The notes: a model not told the origin generated them from the sequence alone. DNA of 14,648 bases from JASHVB01 sp049522565 (GCA_049522565.1 JBEKNT010000141.1:1-14648), one strand, 5' to 3'. Positions 1-8,739 are shown, numbered from the stretch's first letter. A program made the numbers and translations.

Positions 1-37
1 CCTCCCCCTACCCCCTCCCACAAGGGGAGGGGGAGGA
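1..37. repeat. C/G-rich palindromic repeat in the dnaG leader
   Basis: An 8-bp inverted repeat (positions 1-8 against 29-36) encloses further C-run/G-run complementarity around the loop ACAA. Positions 17-37 are identical, base for base and in the same orientation, to 12086-12106, the outer right end of the large hairpin after the molybdoenzyme gene, so this is one copy of a dispersed intergenic repeat cut by the window edge. It may serve as the terminator of a gene lying left of the window. No gene is visible in the first 62 bases and no clear promoter was found. Confidence 0.6.
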
Positions 38-62
38 CATCGCCTCGCCCCTTCGCCATCTG

Positions 63-1868
63 ATGGCCCTTTCCCCCGCCTTTTTGGAAGAGTTGCGCGC
101 CCGCACCCCGCTGGCCGCGGTGGTCGGGCGGCGGGTGAAGCTCGCCCGCTCGGGGCGGCAGATGAAGGGCTGCTGCCCGTTCCACAACGAGAAAACCCCC
201 AGCTTCTACGTCTACGAGGACGGCTACCACTGCTTCGGCTGCGGCGCGCATGGCGATGCCATCGGCTTCGTCATGCAGACTCAGGGTGCCGGCTTCATGG
301 AGGCGGTCGAGCAACTCGCCGCCGAGGCTGGCCTGGAAGTGCCGAAGCCCTCGCCCGAAGCGGCGGAAGCCGAGCGCCGGCAGCACGACCTCACCGCGGT
401 CTTGCAAGCCGCCCAGGCCAGCTATCAGCGACGGCTGGCCTTGCCGGAAGGCCGGCACGCGCTGGCCTATCTGCGCGGGCGCGGCCTGACCGACGAAACC
501 ATTCAGCGCTTCGGTCTCGGGTGGTCGGGCGAAGGGCGCGGCGCCCTGACCGCCGATCTCACACGCGACGGTATTACCCAGGACCAGCTTGTCGAAGCCG
601 GGCTGCTGCGTCGCGATGATGAAACCGGGCGCAGCTACGATCTGTTCTTCAACCGCGTGATGTTTCCCATCCGGGACCGCCGCGGACGGGTGATCAGCTT
701 CGGGGGGCGCATCCTCGGCGACGGTCAGCCGAAATATGTCAACGGGCCGGAGACCGCGCTGTTCTCCAAGCGCCGCAACCTTTACGCGCTGGATCTGGCG
801 CGCGAAGCGGTGCGCGGCGGCGCGGCCCTGGTGGTGGTTGAGGGCTATATGGACGTCATTGCCCTGCACCAGGCGGGATTTGGTGGCGCGGTCGCTCCCT
901 TGGGCACAGCGCTGACGGAAGAGCAAATGGAGGAGCTGTGGCGGCTGTCGCCGTCGCCGGTGGTCTGCTTCGATGGCGACGCCGCCGGCGCCCGCGCCGC
1001 GGCCCGCGCCGCCGATCTTTCCCTGCCGATGCTCGCGCCGGACCGGACGCTGCAACTGGCCACGCTGCCGGCGGGCGAGGACCCGGACACTCTGGTGCGG
1101 CGCCAGGGGGGGGCGGGCTTCCAGGCGGTGCTGAACGCCGCCCGGCCGTTGGCCGACGCCCTGTACGATCTGCTGCGAGAAACCGCCGGTAACGCGACCC
1201 CGGAGCAACGCGCCGCCTTCCTGACCCGGTTGGACAACGCCGCACGGCGAATCCCTGACAAGACGCTGGCGGCCGAGTATCGCAAGGCCCTGCGTGGCCG
1301 CTACTTCGAGACCCAGCGCCAGGCATGGACCAACCGCACCGGCGGCCGCCCGACGCCGACCCGCCGCCAGCCGCGGCCGCTCCCCACCGCCGGCGGCACC
1401 GACAGCGAGCGCGCCCGCATCCTCACCGCCATCCTGCTGCGTCACCCGGCGCTGCTGCACGACGTGGACCACGCCTATGCCGCGATGGCGCTCGACCCCG
1501 CCCTGGCCGCACTGCGCGATGCGATTCGGGGGTGGGCCGATCGCGCCGACGTGCTTGACTCAGGGGCTTTGATCGACCACCTCACGTTGTCTGGATTGCA
1601 CGCGGATGTCGAACAAGTCCTGGCGGGGGCGCCCGTGCCGCTGCCCGCTTGCGCGTCGTCCGCCGCAATGCCAGCGGAGGCTGAAGCCGGGTGGTGGCAC
1701 ATTTTCGGGTTCCTGAACCTGGACCACCTGCGGGAAGAGGTGAAATTGGCTGAATCCGAAGCCGCAGCGAACCTCACTCAGGAAACCCAGCGCCGGGCGC
1801 TGTCCCTGAAAGCCGCATTGAACAAGGTGATGGCCGGCGAGCCCGACGGGGTCGAGCTTGCCGCGTAG
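63..1868 (+). CDS. dnaG: DNA primase DnaG
   Basis: DnaG synthesises the short RNA primers used by the replicative polymerase, working with the DnaB helicase at the fork. The 601-aa product has the full family architecture. The N-terminal zinc ribbon shows C38-x2-H41-x15-C57-x2-C60 (motifs CPFH and CFGC). The central catalytic core contains a TOPRIM fold with EGYMD (E260-D264) and DGD (D304-D306), the acidic residues that bind catalytic metal. The C-terminal part, from about residue 440, is Pro/Arg-rich and then divergent, as expected for the DnaB-interacting domain. Length is normal for the family. The ATG at 63 gives the standard beginning (MALSPAFLEELRART) although no good Shine-Dalgarno precedes it. 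rpoD follows after 57 bp on the same strand, the usual dnaG-rpoD pairing of the macromolecular synthesis operon; rpsU is not seen in the window. Confidence 0.97.
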   Translation: MALSPAFLEELRARTPLAAVVGRRVKLARSGRQMKGCCPFHNEKTPSFYVYEDGYHCFGCGAHGDAIGFVMQTQGAGFMEAVEQLAAEAGLEVPKPSPEAAEAERRQHDLTAVLQAAQASYQRRLALPEGRHALAYLRGRGLTDETIQRFGLGWSGEGRGALTADLTRDGITQDQLVEAGLLRRDDETGRSYDLFFNRVMFPIRDRRGRVISFGGRILGDGQPKYVNGPETALFSKRRNLYALDLAREAVRGGAALVVVEGYMDVIALHQAGFGGAVAPLGTALTEEQMEELWRLSPSPVVCFDGDAAGARAAARAADLSLPMLAPDRTLQLATLPAGEDPDTLVRRQGGAGFQAVLNAARPLADALYDLLRETAGNATPEQRAAFLTRLDNAARRIPDKTLAAEYRKALRGRYFETQRQAWTNRTGGRPTPTRRQPRPLPTAGGTDSERARILTAILLRHPALLHDVDHAYAAMALDPALAALRDAIRGWADRADVLDSGALIDHLTLSGLHADVEQVLAGAPVPLPACASSAAMPAEAEAGWWHIFGFLNLDHLREEVKLAESEAAANLTQETQRRALSLKAALNKVMAGEPDGVELAA

Positions 1869-1925
1869 CATGGCGAGGATCGCGCCCCTCGGGCCGCCTC
1901 GAGGACTGAAGGAGAGCCGTTAGCG

Positions 1926-3875
<1,950 letters not shown>

Positions 3876-3890
3876 GAGGGCGGAGGAGGT

Positions 3891-4151
3891 ATGACCGCCA
3901 GGAGTTGGCAATGAGCAGTTCTGATCCTCCATTGCTGGGCTCGGGGATCCTGGGACCGAGCCGGAACCCGCTGGATCTCCCTGCCCGACGAAGGCACCAT
4001 CGAACAAGAGGCTGCCGATATTTTTGAAGAGCCCGAGCGCTGGCTGTCCACCAAGCATGCTTTGCTCGGCGGTAAGCGACCGCGGGACTGCATCGGTGCT
4101 TCTGACGAACAAGCGGTGCGTGATCTGCCGCGAACCATCTGGATTACATGA
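3891..4151 (+). pseudogene. Remnant of Xre/MbcA/ParS-type antitoxin (toxin-binding domain)
   Basis: One frame reads through this stretch with a single interruption. It opens with an ATG at 3891 behind a very strong GGAGGAGG, gives seven codons (MTARSWQ), hits TGA at 3912-3914, then is open to TGA at 4149-4151. The last 50 or so residues look like the Xre/MbcA/ParS toxin-binding domain: a helix (EQEAADIFEEPERWL), then the family pattern 'WL-x-T/P-x-x-A-L-GG-K/R-x-P' seen here as WLSTKHALLGGKRPRD, then a C-terminal helix (EQAVRDLPRTIW). The N-terminal DNA-binding half of a full antitoxin is missing. A second ATG at 3911, with GGAG upstream, opens only a 38-codon frame with no recognisable content. 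The stop overlaps the next start (ATGA at 4148-4151), the usual antitoxin-toxin coupling. I infer a decayed gene; the match is by motif, not by search. Confidence 0.6.
3938..3962. terminator. Inverted repeat after rpoD, possible terminator
   Basis: GGCTCGG (3938-3944) pairs with CCGAGCC (3956-3962) across an 11-base loop, 63 bases after the rpoD stop codon. There is no run of T after it, so if it ends the dnaG-rpoD transcript it is not a classical intrinsic terminator. It lies inside the antitoxin remnant. Confidence 0.3.
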
Positions 4152-4489
4152 ACCTGGCGGCGGTCGCGCTAGTGCCCGCATTTTCAGAGAACCGGACCTG
4201 GTATCGTGTTGCCGGTACGCGCTGGGTTCGCAGCGCGATTGCAACAGGTCATACCGTGGTGACCAGTTCACGGTTCTACGAGCCATATTCAGCATCGCCG
4301 CAATTTCCGACGCTGTATCTGGCGGACAGTCTGCTCGTGGCGGTGTTTGAGGCCCTTGCCTTGTTCGGTTCTCCGACAATGCCGGGTGGCCCGGTGCCGG
4401 CGCCACGCGGCAGTTGGACTGTACTGACAGTGCGCGTCCAGCTACAGGCGGTTCTCGACCAGGGGAATCGCTTGAACGTCTCAGGCTGA
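4148..4489 (+). pseudogene. Truncated RES-domain toxin
   Basis: The 113-codon frame resembles the N-terminal two-thirds of RES-domain toxins, which act on NAD+ and pair with Xre/MbcA/ParS antitoxins. Visible family features are the opening 'TWYR' strand (about residues 17-20), SRF followed by P (41-46), PTLYLADSLLVAVFEAL (54-70) with the conserved Tyr58 and Glu68, and a Gly-Ser-Pro turn, then WTVLTVRVQLQAVLD (90-104). After that the similarity stops and the frame ends nine codons later. Complete RES toxins continue for roughly another 50-100 residues, including the conserved C-terminal serine, which is absent. The 3' end abuts, and by a few bases overlaps, the remnant gene on the opposite strand, suggesting a deletion or rearrangement joint near 4460-4490. 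Base composition looks less G+C-rich than dnaG or rpoD, consistent with acquired DNA. Probably non-functional. Confidence 0.6.
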
Positions 4490-4824
4490 TCCTTGGAGAA
4501 TGGCTTGAAGATAATCGGGGTCCCAATCGGCCAGTTTGCGGCGCAGCTCATCTTTGTCCGCACCGCGCGCATCCGCGTCTGTTCCGCACTGTCCTTTTTC
4601 AAAATGTCCAACCCGTAGATCGTGTCGCGGCCGGCACGGCAGTGCAGGTTCGGCAGCAGCGCGTAGTAGCCGACGGTGCCGAGCCGGCGCGTCATGTCTC
4701 GCAGTTCCTCACGGATGCCTGGGGCGTCCATCAGCAGCAACACTGCGGGGAAGGGACCACCGCGTTCGGGATGGCAGATGAAGGTTTCCATCGCGCCATC
4801 CGTGGCGGCGATGTCAATGGTCTA
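4481..4824 (-). pseudogene. Broken dienelactone hydrolase-like gene
   Basis: Reading down the minus strand, codons from 4821 to about 4552 give the N-terminal part of a dienelactone hydrolase-family alpha/beta hydrolase: TIDIAATDGAMETFICHPE, then GPFPAVLLLMDAPGIREEL, then a GYYALLPNL strand. Two lesions are visible. The position where the usual initiator would lie reads TAG (4822-4824), leaving only an internal ATG at 4791. Near 4555 the family-like frame ends and a different frame (4558 to 4481) gives a plausible protein end, DELRRKLADWDPDYLQAI and a TGA stop. The central and C-terminal region with the nucleophile-Asp-His triad is absent, so the product could not be catalytic. The tail may come from the same gene after a frameshift and deletion, or from a different gene; I do not recognise it. 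Confidence 0.6.
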
Positions 4825-4950
4825 TTCGATCATTCGCGCTTGCTCCCCAACCTGGTTACTTCTCTCCAGGCATGATGACCGGCATCGCCCTGGACGCAAG
4901 CACCGCACTCGGGAAGGATGCGGGGCTGTGCCAGACGGGAGAGCGCCGGC

Positions 4951-5544
4951 GTGAGGTTGGGTATCGTATCGGACATCCACAGCAATGCTGCGGGACTGCA
5001 ACAGGCGCTCGACCTGATGGGCGAGGTCGATGAACTGCTGTGTCTCGGCGACTGCATCTTCGAATACAGGTTTTCCAACGAGGTGGTGGCGCTGCTGCAG
5101 CAACGTGGAGCGATGGTGATCCAGGGCAACCACGAGGAAGTTTTCTACTCCCCGGCCGGTGTCCGTGCGCGCCAGCGCGACGGATTGGACCCTGCATTGC
5201 TCGCGTATCTTGCCGGTCAGCCGCATCGACGGTTGCTTCAATTCGGCAACAAGACCGTGCTTATGGTGCACTCCACGCCGTGGGAACCACGCGGCGAGTA
5301 CGTGTTTCCGCACAGCGCCAAGCTGGCGCAGTTCGCTGAAGCCGAGGCGGATTTCGTGCTGTACGGGCATACCCATGCACAGGTCGCGCGTCAGGTGGGA
5401 CGCGTGCTGGTAATCAATCCCGGCTCGGCTGGCGACGCCCGCGACAACAGCAACGACCGGCAACTGAGCTGCGCGGTGTTGGATACCACGACGCATGACG
5501 TGCAGATGATCAATTACCCGGATCCCCGTTTCGGCGGTTCGTGA
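4951..5544 (+). CDS. YfcE/MJ0936-type metallophosphoesterase
   Basis: This is a calcineurin-like phosphoesterase with a dimetal centre, cytosolic and expected to hydrolyse phosphodiesters; the physiological substrate is unknown. With the GTG start at 4951 the 197-aa protein begins MRLGIVSDIHSN and carries every metal-binding motif in order: D8-x-H10 (SDIHSN), G33-D34 (LGDC), G59-N60-H61 (GNHE), H107 (MVHS) and G139-H140-x-H142 (YGHTH), followed by the typical INPGSAG loop. Size matches the family. The GTG start is preferred over the ATG at 4918 because GGGAGAG lies 7-8 bases upstream and the family begins right at the first strand. The next gene starts within a few bases of the stop, so the two are probably co-translated. 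The upstream 126 bp to the hydrolase remnant contains no gene and presumably carries the promoter. Confidence 0.9.
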   Translation: MRLGIVSDIHSNAAGLQQALDLMGEVDELLCLGDCIFEYRFSNEVVALLQQRGAMVIQGNHEEVFYSPAGVRARQRDGLDPALLAYLAGQPHRRLLQFGNKTVLMVHSTPWEPRGEYVFPHSAKLAQFAEAEADFVLYGHTHAQVARQVGRVLVINPGSAGDARDNSNDRQLSCAVLDTTTHDVQMINYPDPRFGGS

Positions 5545-5546
5545 CG

Positions 5547-6197
5547 ATGCCGCTACGGATTCCGTTCGGGCTCGATCGCCTGCCGCGAACGCTGCGTCTG
5601 GACGATCCTCGACTGCCCGGGGTGACGGTGGGCAGGGACAAGCTGCGGCTGAATACCCAGCCGTTGCCGGCGGAGGCAATGGTGTCCGCTGCCGGCGATC
5701 ATGCGGCGCGCGTTGCCGCGATGAAGCAGTTCCTGCGCAAGCTGTGCGGCGACTACGCGCCGCAGCGACTGCGCTTCGTCGATTGCTATATCGACTGCAT
5801 GGCGGCGCATCTCGAAACGTATCGCGACGAACTGGCGCGGGATCTGCAACGTTACGACGGCCTGTATGCGCCGGAGGACTGGCTATGGTCCGCGCCGTGT
5901 CCGCTGCCGCGGGCGTGGCTGCCGGGGCAAGGCGAAATGGTGCCGGTTGATTTCGCATTCTGGGACGGTACGCAGCCGGTCGCGATCGATCTCGGCGGTT
6001 CGCTGGGGAAGGCGAGGATCGTCGTGGTTCGCATCACGCCCGGCGTGTTGGCGAGCGATCCGCTGGCGCTGCTGGAGATATTGCCTGACACCTTCCGCTT
6101 TTTCTGGCGCGGCCAGATTTTGCCGACCAGTCCGTTCCGCCGCCCGATCCCGCTCGGGGTTGTAGGAGAGACAACAGTGTCATTGCGAGAAGCGTAG
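5547..6197 (+). CDS. Unrecognised protein coupled to the phosphoesterase
   Basis: I do not recognise this 216-aa protein. It has no signal peptide or membrane segment. It contains a basic/helical middle (AAMKQFLRKLCGDYAPQRLR), a pair of cysteines in FVDCYIDCMAAHLETYRDE, then WLW and a strand pair MVPVDFAFWDGTQPVAIDLGG at about residues 131-152. The Asp...Ile-Asp-Leu spacing there is faintly like a nuclease-type acidic cluster, but no lysine follows in the right place, so I assign no function. The start could be GTG 5541, which overlaps the previous stop as GTGA, or ATG 5547; neither has a strong ribosome site, so coupling to the phosphoesterase is likely. The last six codons (VSLREA) and the TAG lie inside a palindromic repeat, meaning the original C-terminus was probably different. 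Confidence 0.7.
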   Translation: MPLRIPFGLDRLPRTLRLDDPRLPGVTVGRDKLRLNTQPLPAEAMVSAAGDHAARVAAMKQFLRKLCGDYAPQRLRFVDCYIDCMAAHLETYRDELARDLQRYDGLYAPEDWLWSAPCPLPRAWLPGQGEMVPVDFAFWDGTQPVAIDLGGSLGKARIVVVRITPGVLASDPLALLEILPDTFRFFWRGQILPTSPFRRPIPLGVVGETTVSLREA

Positions 6198-6243
6198 CGG
6201 TCCCCGGGTCAAGCCCGGGGACCGCTTCGCCCCTCGCAATGAC
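6179..6243. repeat. GTCATTGCGAG-type palindromic repeat, likely two-way terminator
   Basis: A 65-bp element begins GTCATTGCGAG and ends CTCGCAATGAC, so its outer ends are inverted. Inside, a perfect 13-bp G/C-rich stem (6196-6208 with 6214-6226) closes on the loop TCAAG. It fills the junction between two convergent genes and overlaps the end of the plus-strand one. The outer sequence and the AGCG-repeated part match the arms of the element at 8555-8678, so both belong to one repeat family. By position and stability it could stop transcription from both sides. Confidence 0.8.
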
Positions 6244-6253
6244 GCTTCGGATG

Positions 6254-7462
6254 CTACACCGTCAATTCGAGCACGTACAAACCGCCGGCGAACCGATCCA
6301 CCGCATACACAACACGATTCTCATCGACGTAGACGTCATTGATCTGTGCCGCACCGACACGCGATCCGGCAGGCGCCTCGGGCACGAACGACGCGACCTC
6401 CTTCGGCTGGAACGGATTGCCGAGGTCGTGCACGCGCAACCCGCCGCCGAACCAGGTGCTGAACAGCAGCGTGCTGGAACGGAACGCCGGACCCGGCCGA
6501 TTCTCGTGCATGTTGTGCGCACCGTAGCGGCCGCCGCCATAGGCGTAGTCCTCAACCGGCGGAACCGGTAGCGTGCCGATGCACACCAGGTTGTCCTCGC
6601 GTCGTCCGTCCAGCAGCCATACCAGCTTCGGCCAGTCGGCGCCTTTCTCGCGCACGCATTCGTCGCTCACCACCAACAAATCGCGGTCCGGAATCGGCAT
6701 GATGGTGTGGGTGAAGCCCGGGAATGGCGGGTGAGGATTCCAATGCGCCACCTGCTTCGGCGCACCGATATCCGAGATGTCGAGGATGATCGCGCCGCCG
6801 TCGATATAACCGATATAGGCGCGGTCGGGACGATCGGGATACACATTGGTGTTGTGCGCGCGATAGCCGGTGTCGAATTGCGGATGCCGCGGCACTGGCG
6901 GCGCGTCGTCGCCCTCGCGCGTACCGGGATACCACCAGCGGCCCAGTTCGCGCGGCTTGGCCGGATCGCTGACATCGATGGCGCGGTAGAACTGGTCATC
7001 GAGCAGATTGCGGGGGGTGAAATCGGCGGCACCGGAAGAACAGTGAATGGTCTTGCCATCGACGAACCAGAGCTGGTGGACGCCACGCGAGGCGGGACCC
7101 GAACAATCGAAGAAACCGACGCTGCGAGGTTCTTCGGGCTTGGCGATGTCGAACAGCTCGACGCCCGCCGGCGTCGCGCCGTGCGTGCCGGTCTGGTAGG
7201 CGACCGCCATCAGGTTGGCGCAGACTTCCAGTGAATTGGAACGCACGTTGCGATGCGGCAGGTCGGTCTGCGCGACGACGCCCGGATGGTGCGGGTCGGT
7301 GACGTCCACGCCGGTGAAATTTTTCGGCGCGCATTCATGCGCCAGCCACAGGATGCGTCGCCCGCCGGGAGCGAGTTGCAGGCTGACGCCCTCGCCGATG
7401 TTGCCGAAGCCGGCCAGCGTGTCGTGCGCCAGCAATCGGAAGTTGTTGAGTTCTTGCGGCAT
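6254..7462 (-). CDS. LVIVD-repeat beta-propeller protein
   Basis: The 402-aa product is built from repeats of the LVIVD type: GVDVTDPHHP (51-60), VELFDIAKPEEP (101-112), AIDVSDPAKP (161-170), AIILDISDIGAP (224-235) and LRVHDLGNPFQP (342-353), each a strand followed by Asp-x-x-x-Pro. The family is thought to form beta-propellers, but its activity is not established. Histidines recur in well-kept turns: AHEC (H42), GVHQLWF (H129), YRAHNTNVYP (H203), GFTHTIMPIP (H252) and GAHNMHEN (H316, H319). No signal peptide or membrane segment is visible, so I infer a cytosolic protein. The ATG at 7462 is preferred because GGGGAGGG lies upstream and the longer frame from 7546 would overlap the divergent gene. 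The neighbour is a CobW-type metal GTPase, 65 bp away and divergent. Confidence 0.85.
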   Translation of the reverse strand: MPQELNNFRLLAHDTLAGFGNIGEGVSLQLAPGGRRILWLAHECAPKNFTGVDVTDPHHPGVVAQTDLPHRNVRSNSLEVCANLMAVAYQTGTHGATPAGVELFDIAKPEEPRSVGFFDCSGPASRGVHQLWFVDGKTIHCSSGAADFTPRNLLDDQFYRAIDVSDPAKPRELGRWWYPGTREGDDAPPVPRHPQFDTGYRAHNTNVYPDRPDRAYIGYIDGGAIILDISDIGAPKQVAHWNPHPPFPGFTHTIMPIPDRDLLVVSDECVREKGADWPKLVWLLDGRREDNLVCIGTLPVPPVEDYAYGGGRYGAHNMHENRPGPAFRSSTLLFSTWFGGGLRVHDLGNPFQPKEVASFVPEAPAGSRVGAAQINDVYVDENRVVYAVDRFAGGLYVLELTV

Positions 7463-7527
7463 GTTGGTAGCGACCCTCCCCACTTGCCCCCTCCCGCGAA
7501 CGTCGGGGGCATGGTAGCCAAGTTTGC
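7463..7527. promoter_or_regulatory. Shared divergent promoter region of LVIVD and CobW-type genes
   Basis: These 65 bp separate two divergent starts and must carry or overlap both promoters. The minus-strand gene has GGGGAGGG some 10 bases before its ATG. The plus-strand gene has no recognisable ribosome site. C-runs and G-runs are prominent, but I could not assign -35/-10 boxes or a Zur- or Fur-like operator by eye. Confidence 0.4.
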
Positions 7528-8547
7528 ATGACAACGGATCGTGCAAAGAACGCGGTGCCGGTGACGATCATCACCGGCTTCCTGGGCAGCGGCAAGACAA
7601 CGCTGCTGAACCGCTTGCTCAAGCTGCCGTCGCTGGCCGACACCGCGGTGATCGTCAACGAATTCGGCGCGGTCGGGCTGGACCACCTGCTGATCGAGCA
7701 AGCGATCGAGGATGCGGTGCTGCTGAAGAACGGCTGCATCTGCTGCACGGTGCGCGGCGACATCGCCGACACGCTGGAGCTGCTGTGGCAACGGCGCGAG
7801 TCCGGCGCGTTGCCGCCGTTCCGCCGCATCGCGATCGAGACGACGGGCCTCGCCGACCCGGCCCCGGTCGCGCACGCGCTGCTGGCGGCAGAGGGCGCCG
7901 ATTATGCATGCCGGTTGGACGGCATCGTCACGACGGTGGATGCGCTGCACGGCGCAGCGCAGCTCGATCGCCAGCCGGAGGCGCGCCGCCAGGTCGCCAT
8001 GGCGGACCGCATATTGCTTTCCAAGACCGACCTGGCAAGCGCTTCGGACATCGCATCCGTCGAGGCGTGTATCGCGGCATTGAACGCCGGTGCGCCGGTG
8101 CGCCATGTCGTCAATGGGGATGTGGATGCCAGCGACGTATTCGATCTGGGACCCGGCGGCGGCGCGAACGATGTCAGGGTCGCGCAGTGGCTACAGGCGC
8201 TGGAGATCGACCCGCACCATGGTCACCGCCATCACCCGTTTCGCCACGGCGACGCCATCGGCGCGGTAGTGCTGCGCTGCAACCGGCCGATCGCCTGGCG
8301 GTCGTTGCAGCTTTGGTTGGAGTCGGTGTTGTCGCTGCGCGGCAGCGACGTGCTGCGATTGAAGGGGTTGGTGCGGTTGGCCGGCGATGATCGGCTGGTC
8401 GTGCTGCAAGGCGTACACCACGTGCTGCACCCACCGGTGTTTCTGGAACGGCAAGCGGCGGACGCCGGCGACACGCGGATCGTGCTGATCACCCGCGGGC
8501 TCTCCGCTGTGGGCTTACGCGCAAGTTTCGCAACAGCGATCGCGTGA
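7528..8547 (+). CDS. CobW/COG0523-family metal-handling GTPase
   Basis: COG0523 proteins are G3E-class GTPases that deliver or store metals (members serve zinc homeostasis, cobalamin synthesis and nitrile hydratase activation). This 339-aa protein has Walker A GFLGSGKTT (17-25), the family signature NGCICC (C70-I-C72-C73), ETTGLADP (104-111) and SKTD (165-168), which replaces the more usual NKxD. A short His-rich stretch, DPHHGHRHHPFRH (229-240), joins the GTPase half to the C-terminal CobW_C domain (about 245-330). The metal served cannot be read from sequence. ATG 7528 lies a few residues before the P-loop strand, as in relatives, although no Shine-Dalgarno is visible, so the start is slightly uncertain. 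The divergent LVIVD protein is the obvious candidate client. No cobalamin genes are nearby, so the name cobW is not justified. Confidence 0.92.
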   Translation: MTTDRAKNAVPVTIITGFLGSGKTTLLNRLLKLPSLADTAVIVNEFGAVGLDHLLIEQAIEDAVLLKNGCICCTVRGDIADTLELLWQRRESGALPPFRRIAIETTGLADPAPVAHALLAAEGADYACRLDGIVTTVDALHGAAQLDRQPEARRQVAMADRILLSKTDLASASDIASVEACIAALNAGAPVRHVVNGDVDASDVFDLGPGGGANDVRVAQWLQALEIDPHHGHRHHPFRHGDAIGAVVLRCNRPIAWRSLQLWLESVLSLRGSDVLRLKGLVRLAGDDRLVVLQGVHHVLHPPVFLERQAADAGDTRIVLITRGLSAVGLRASFATAIA

Positions 8548-8554
8548 CCAGCCG

Positions 8555-8678
8555 TCGTCGCGAGGAGCGCAGCGACGAAGCAATCTCCCGCCGGACAAAC
8601 GGCCCACTCCTGCCGGCACGCTGCTGGTTGCAACCATTTGTGGGTGTTTGCTTCGTCGCTGCGCTCCTAGCAATGACG
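8555..8678. repeat. Long inverted repeat between convergent CobW-type gene and moaA
   Basis: Arms 8563-8583 and 8648-8668 are a perfect 21-bp inverted repeat of the GGAGCGCAGCGACGAAGC type, extended outward imperfectly to GTC...GAC ends. The 64-base middle contains a perfect 10-bp palindrome GGTTGCAACC (8626-8635). The outer right end (GCAATGAC) matches the ends of the 6179-6243 element, so this is a second copy of that repeat family with a different centre. It fills most of the 192-bp convergent gap and is probably a transcription stop for both flanking genes. The remaining bases up to 8739 show nothing else. Confidence 0.85.
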
Positions 8679-8739
8679 GATGAGCGCCATGATAGTGAAG
8701 CGCCACGCCCATTAGCCGAGACAGTGGAACGCCCGGAGA

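Noticed and set aside
4822..5958. A 378-codon minus-strand frame opposite the phosphoesterase and its partner
   Set aside because: The plus-strand phosphoesterase has every metal-binding motif; the minus-strand translation is Arg/Ala/Pro-rich low-complexity shadow sequence.
5920..6010. Possible PD-(D/E)xK nuclease site in the unrecognised protein
   Set aside because: The acidic residues in VDFAFWD and AIDLGG lack a correctly spaced lysine, so the motif is not supported.
7463..7546. N-terminal extension of the LVIVD protein by 28 codons
   Set aside because: It would overlap the start of the divergent GTPase gene and shows no family similarity; ATG 7462 has a G-rich ribosome site upstream.
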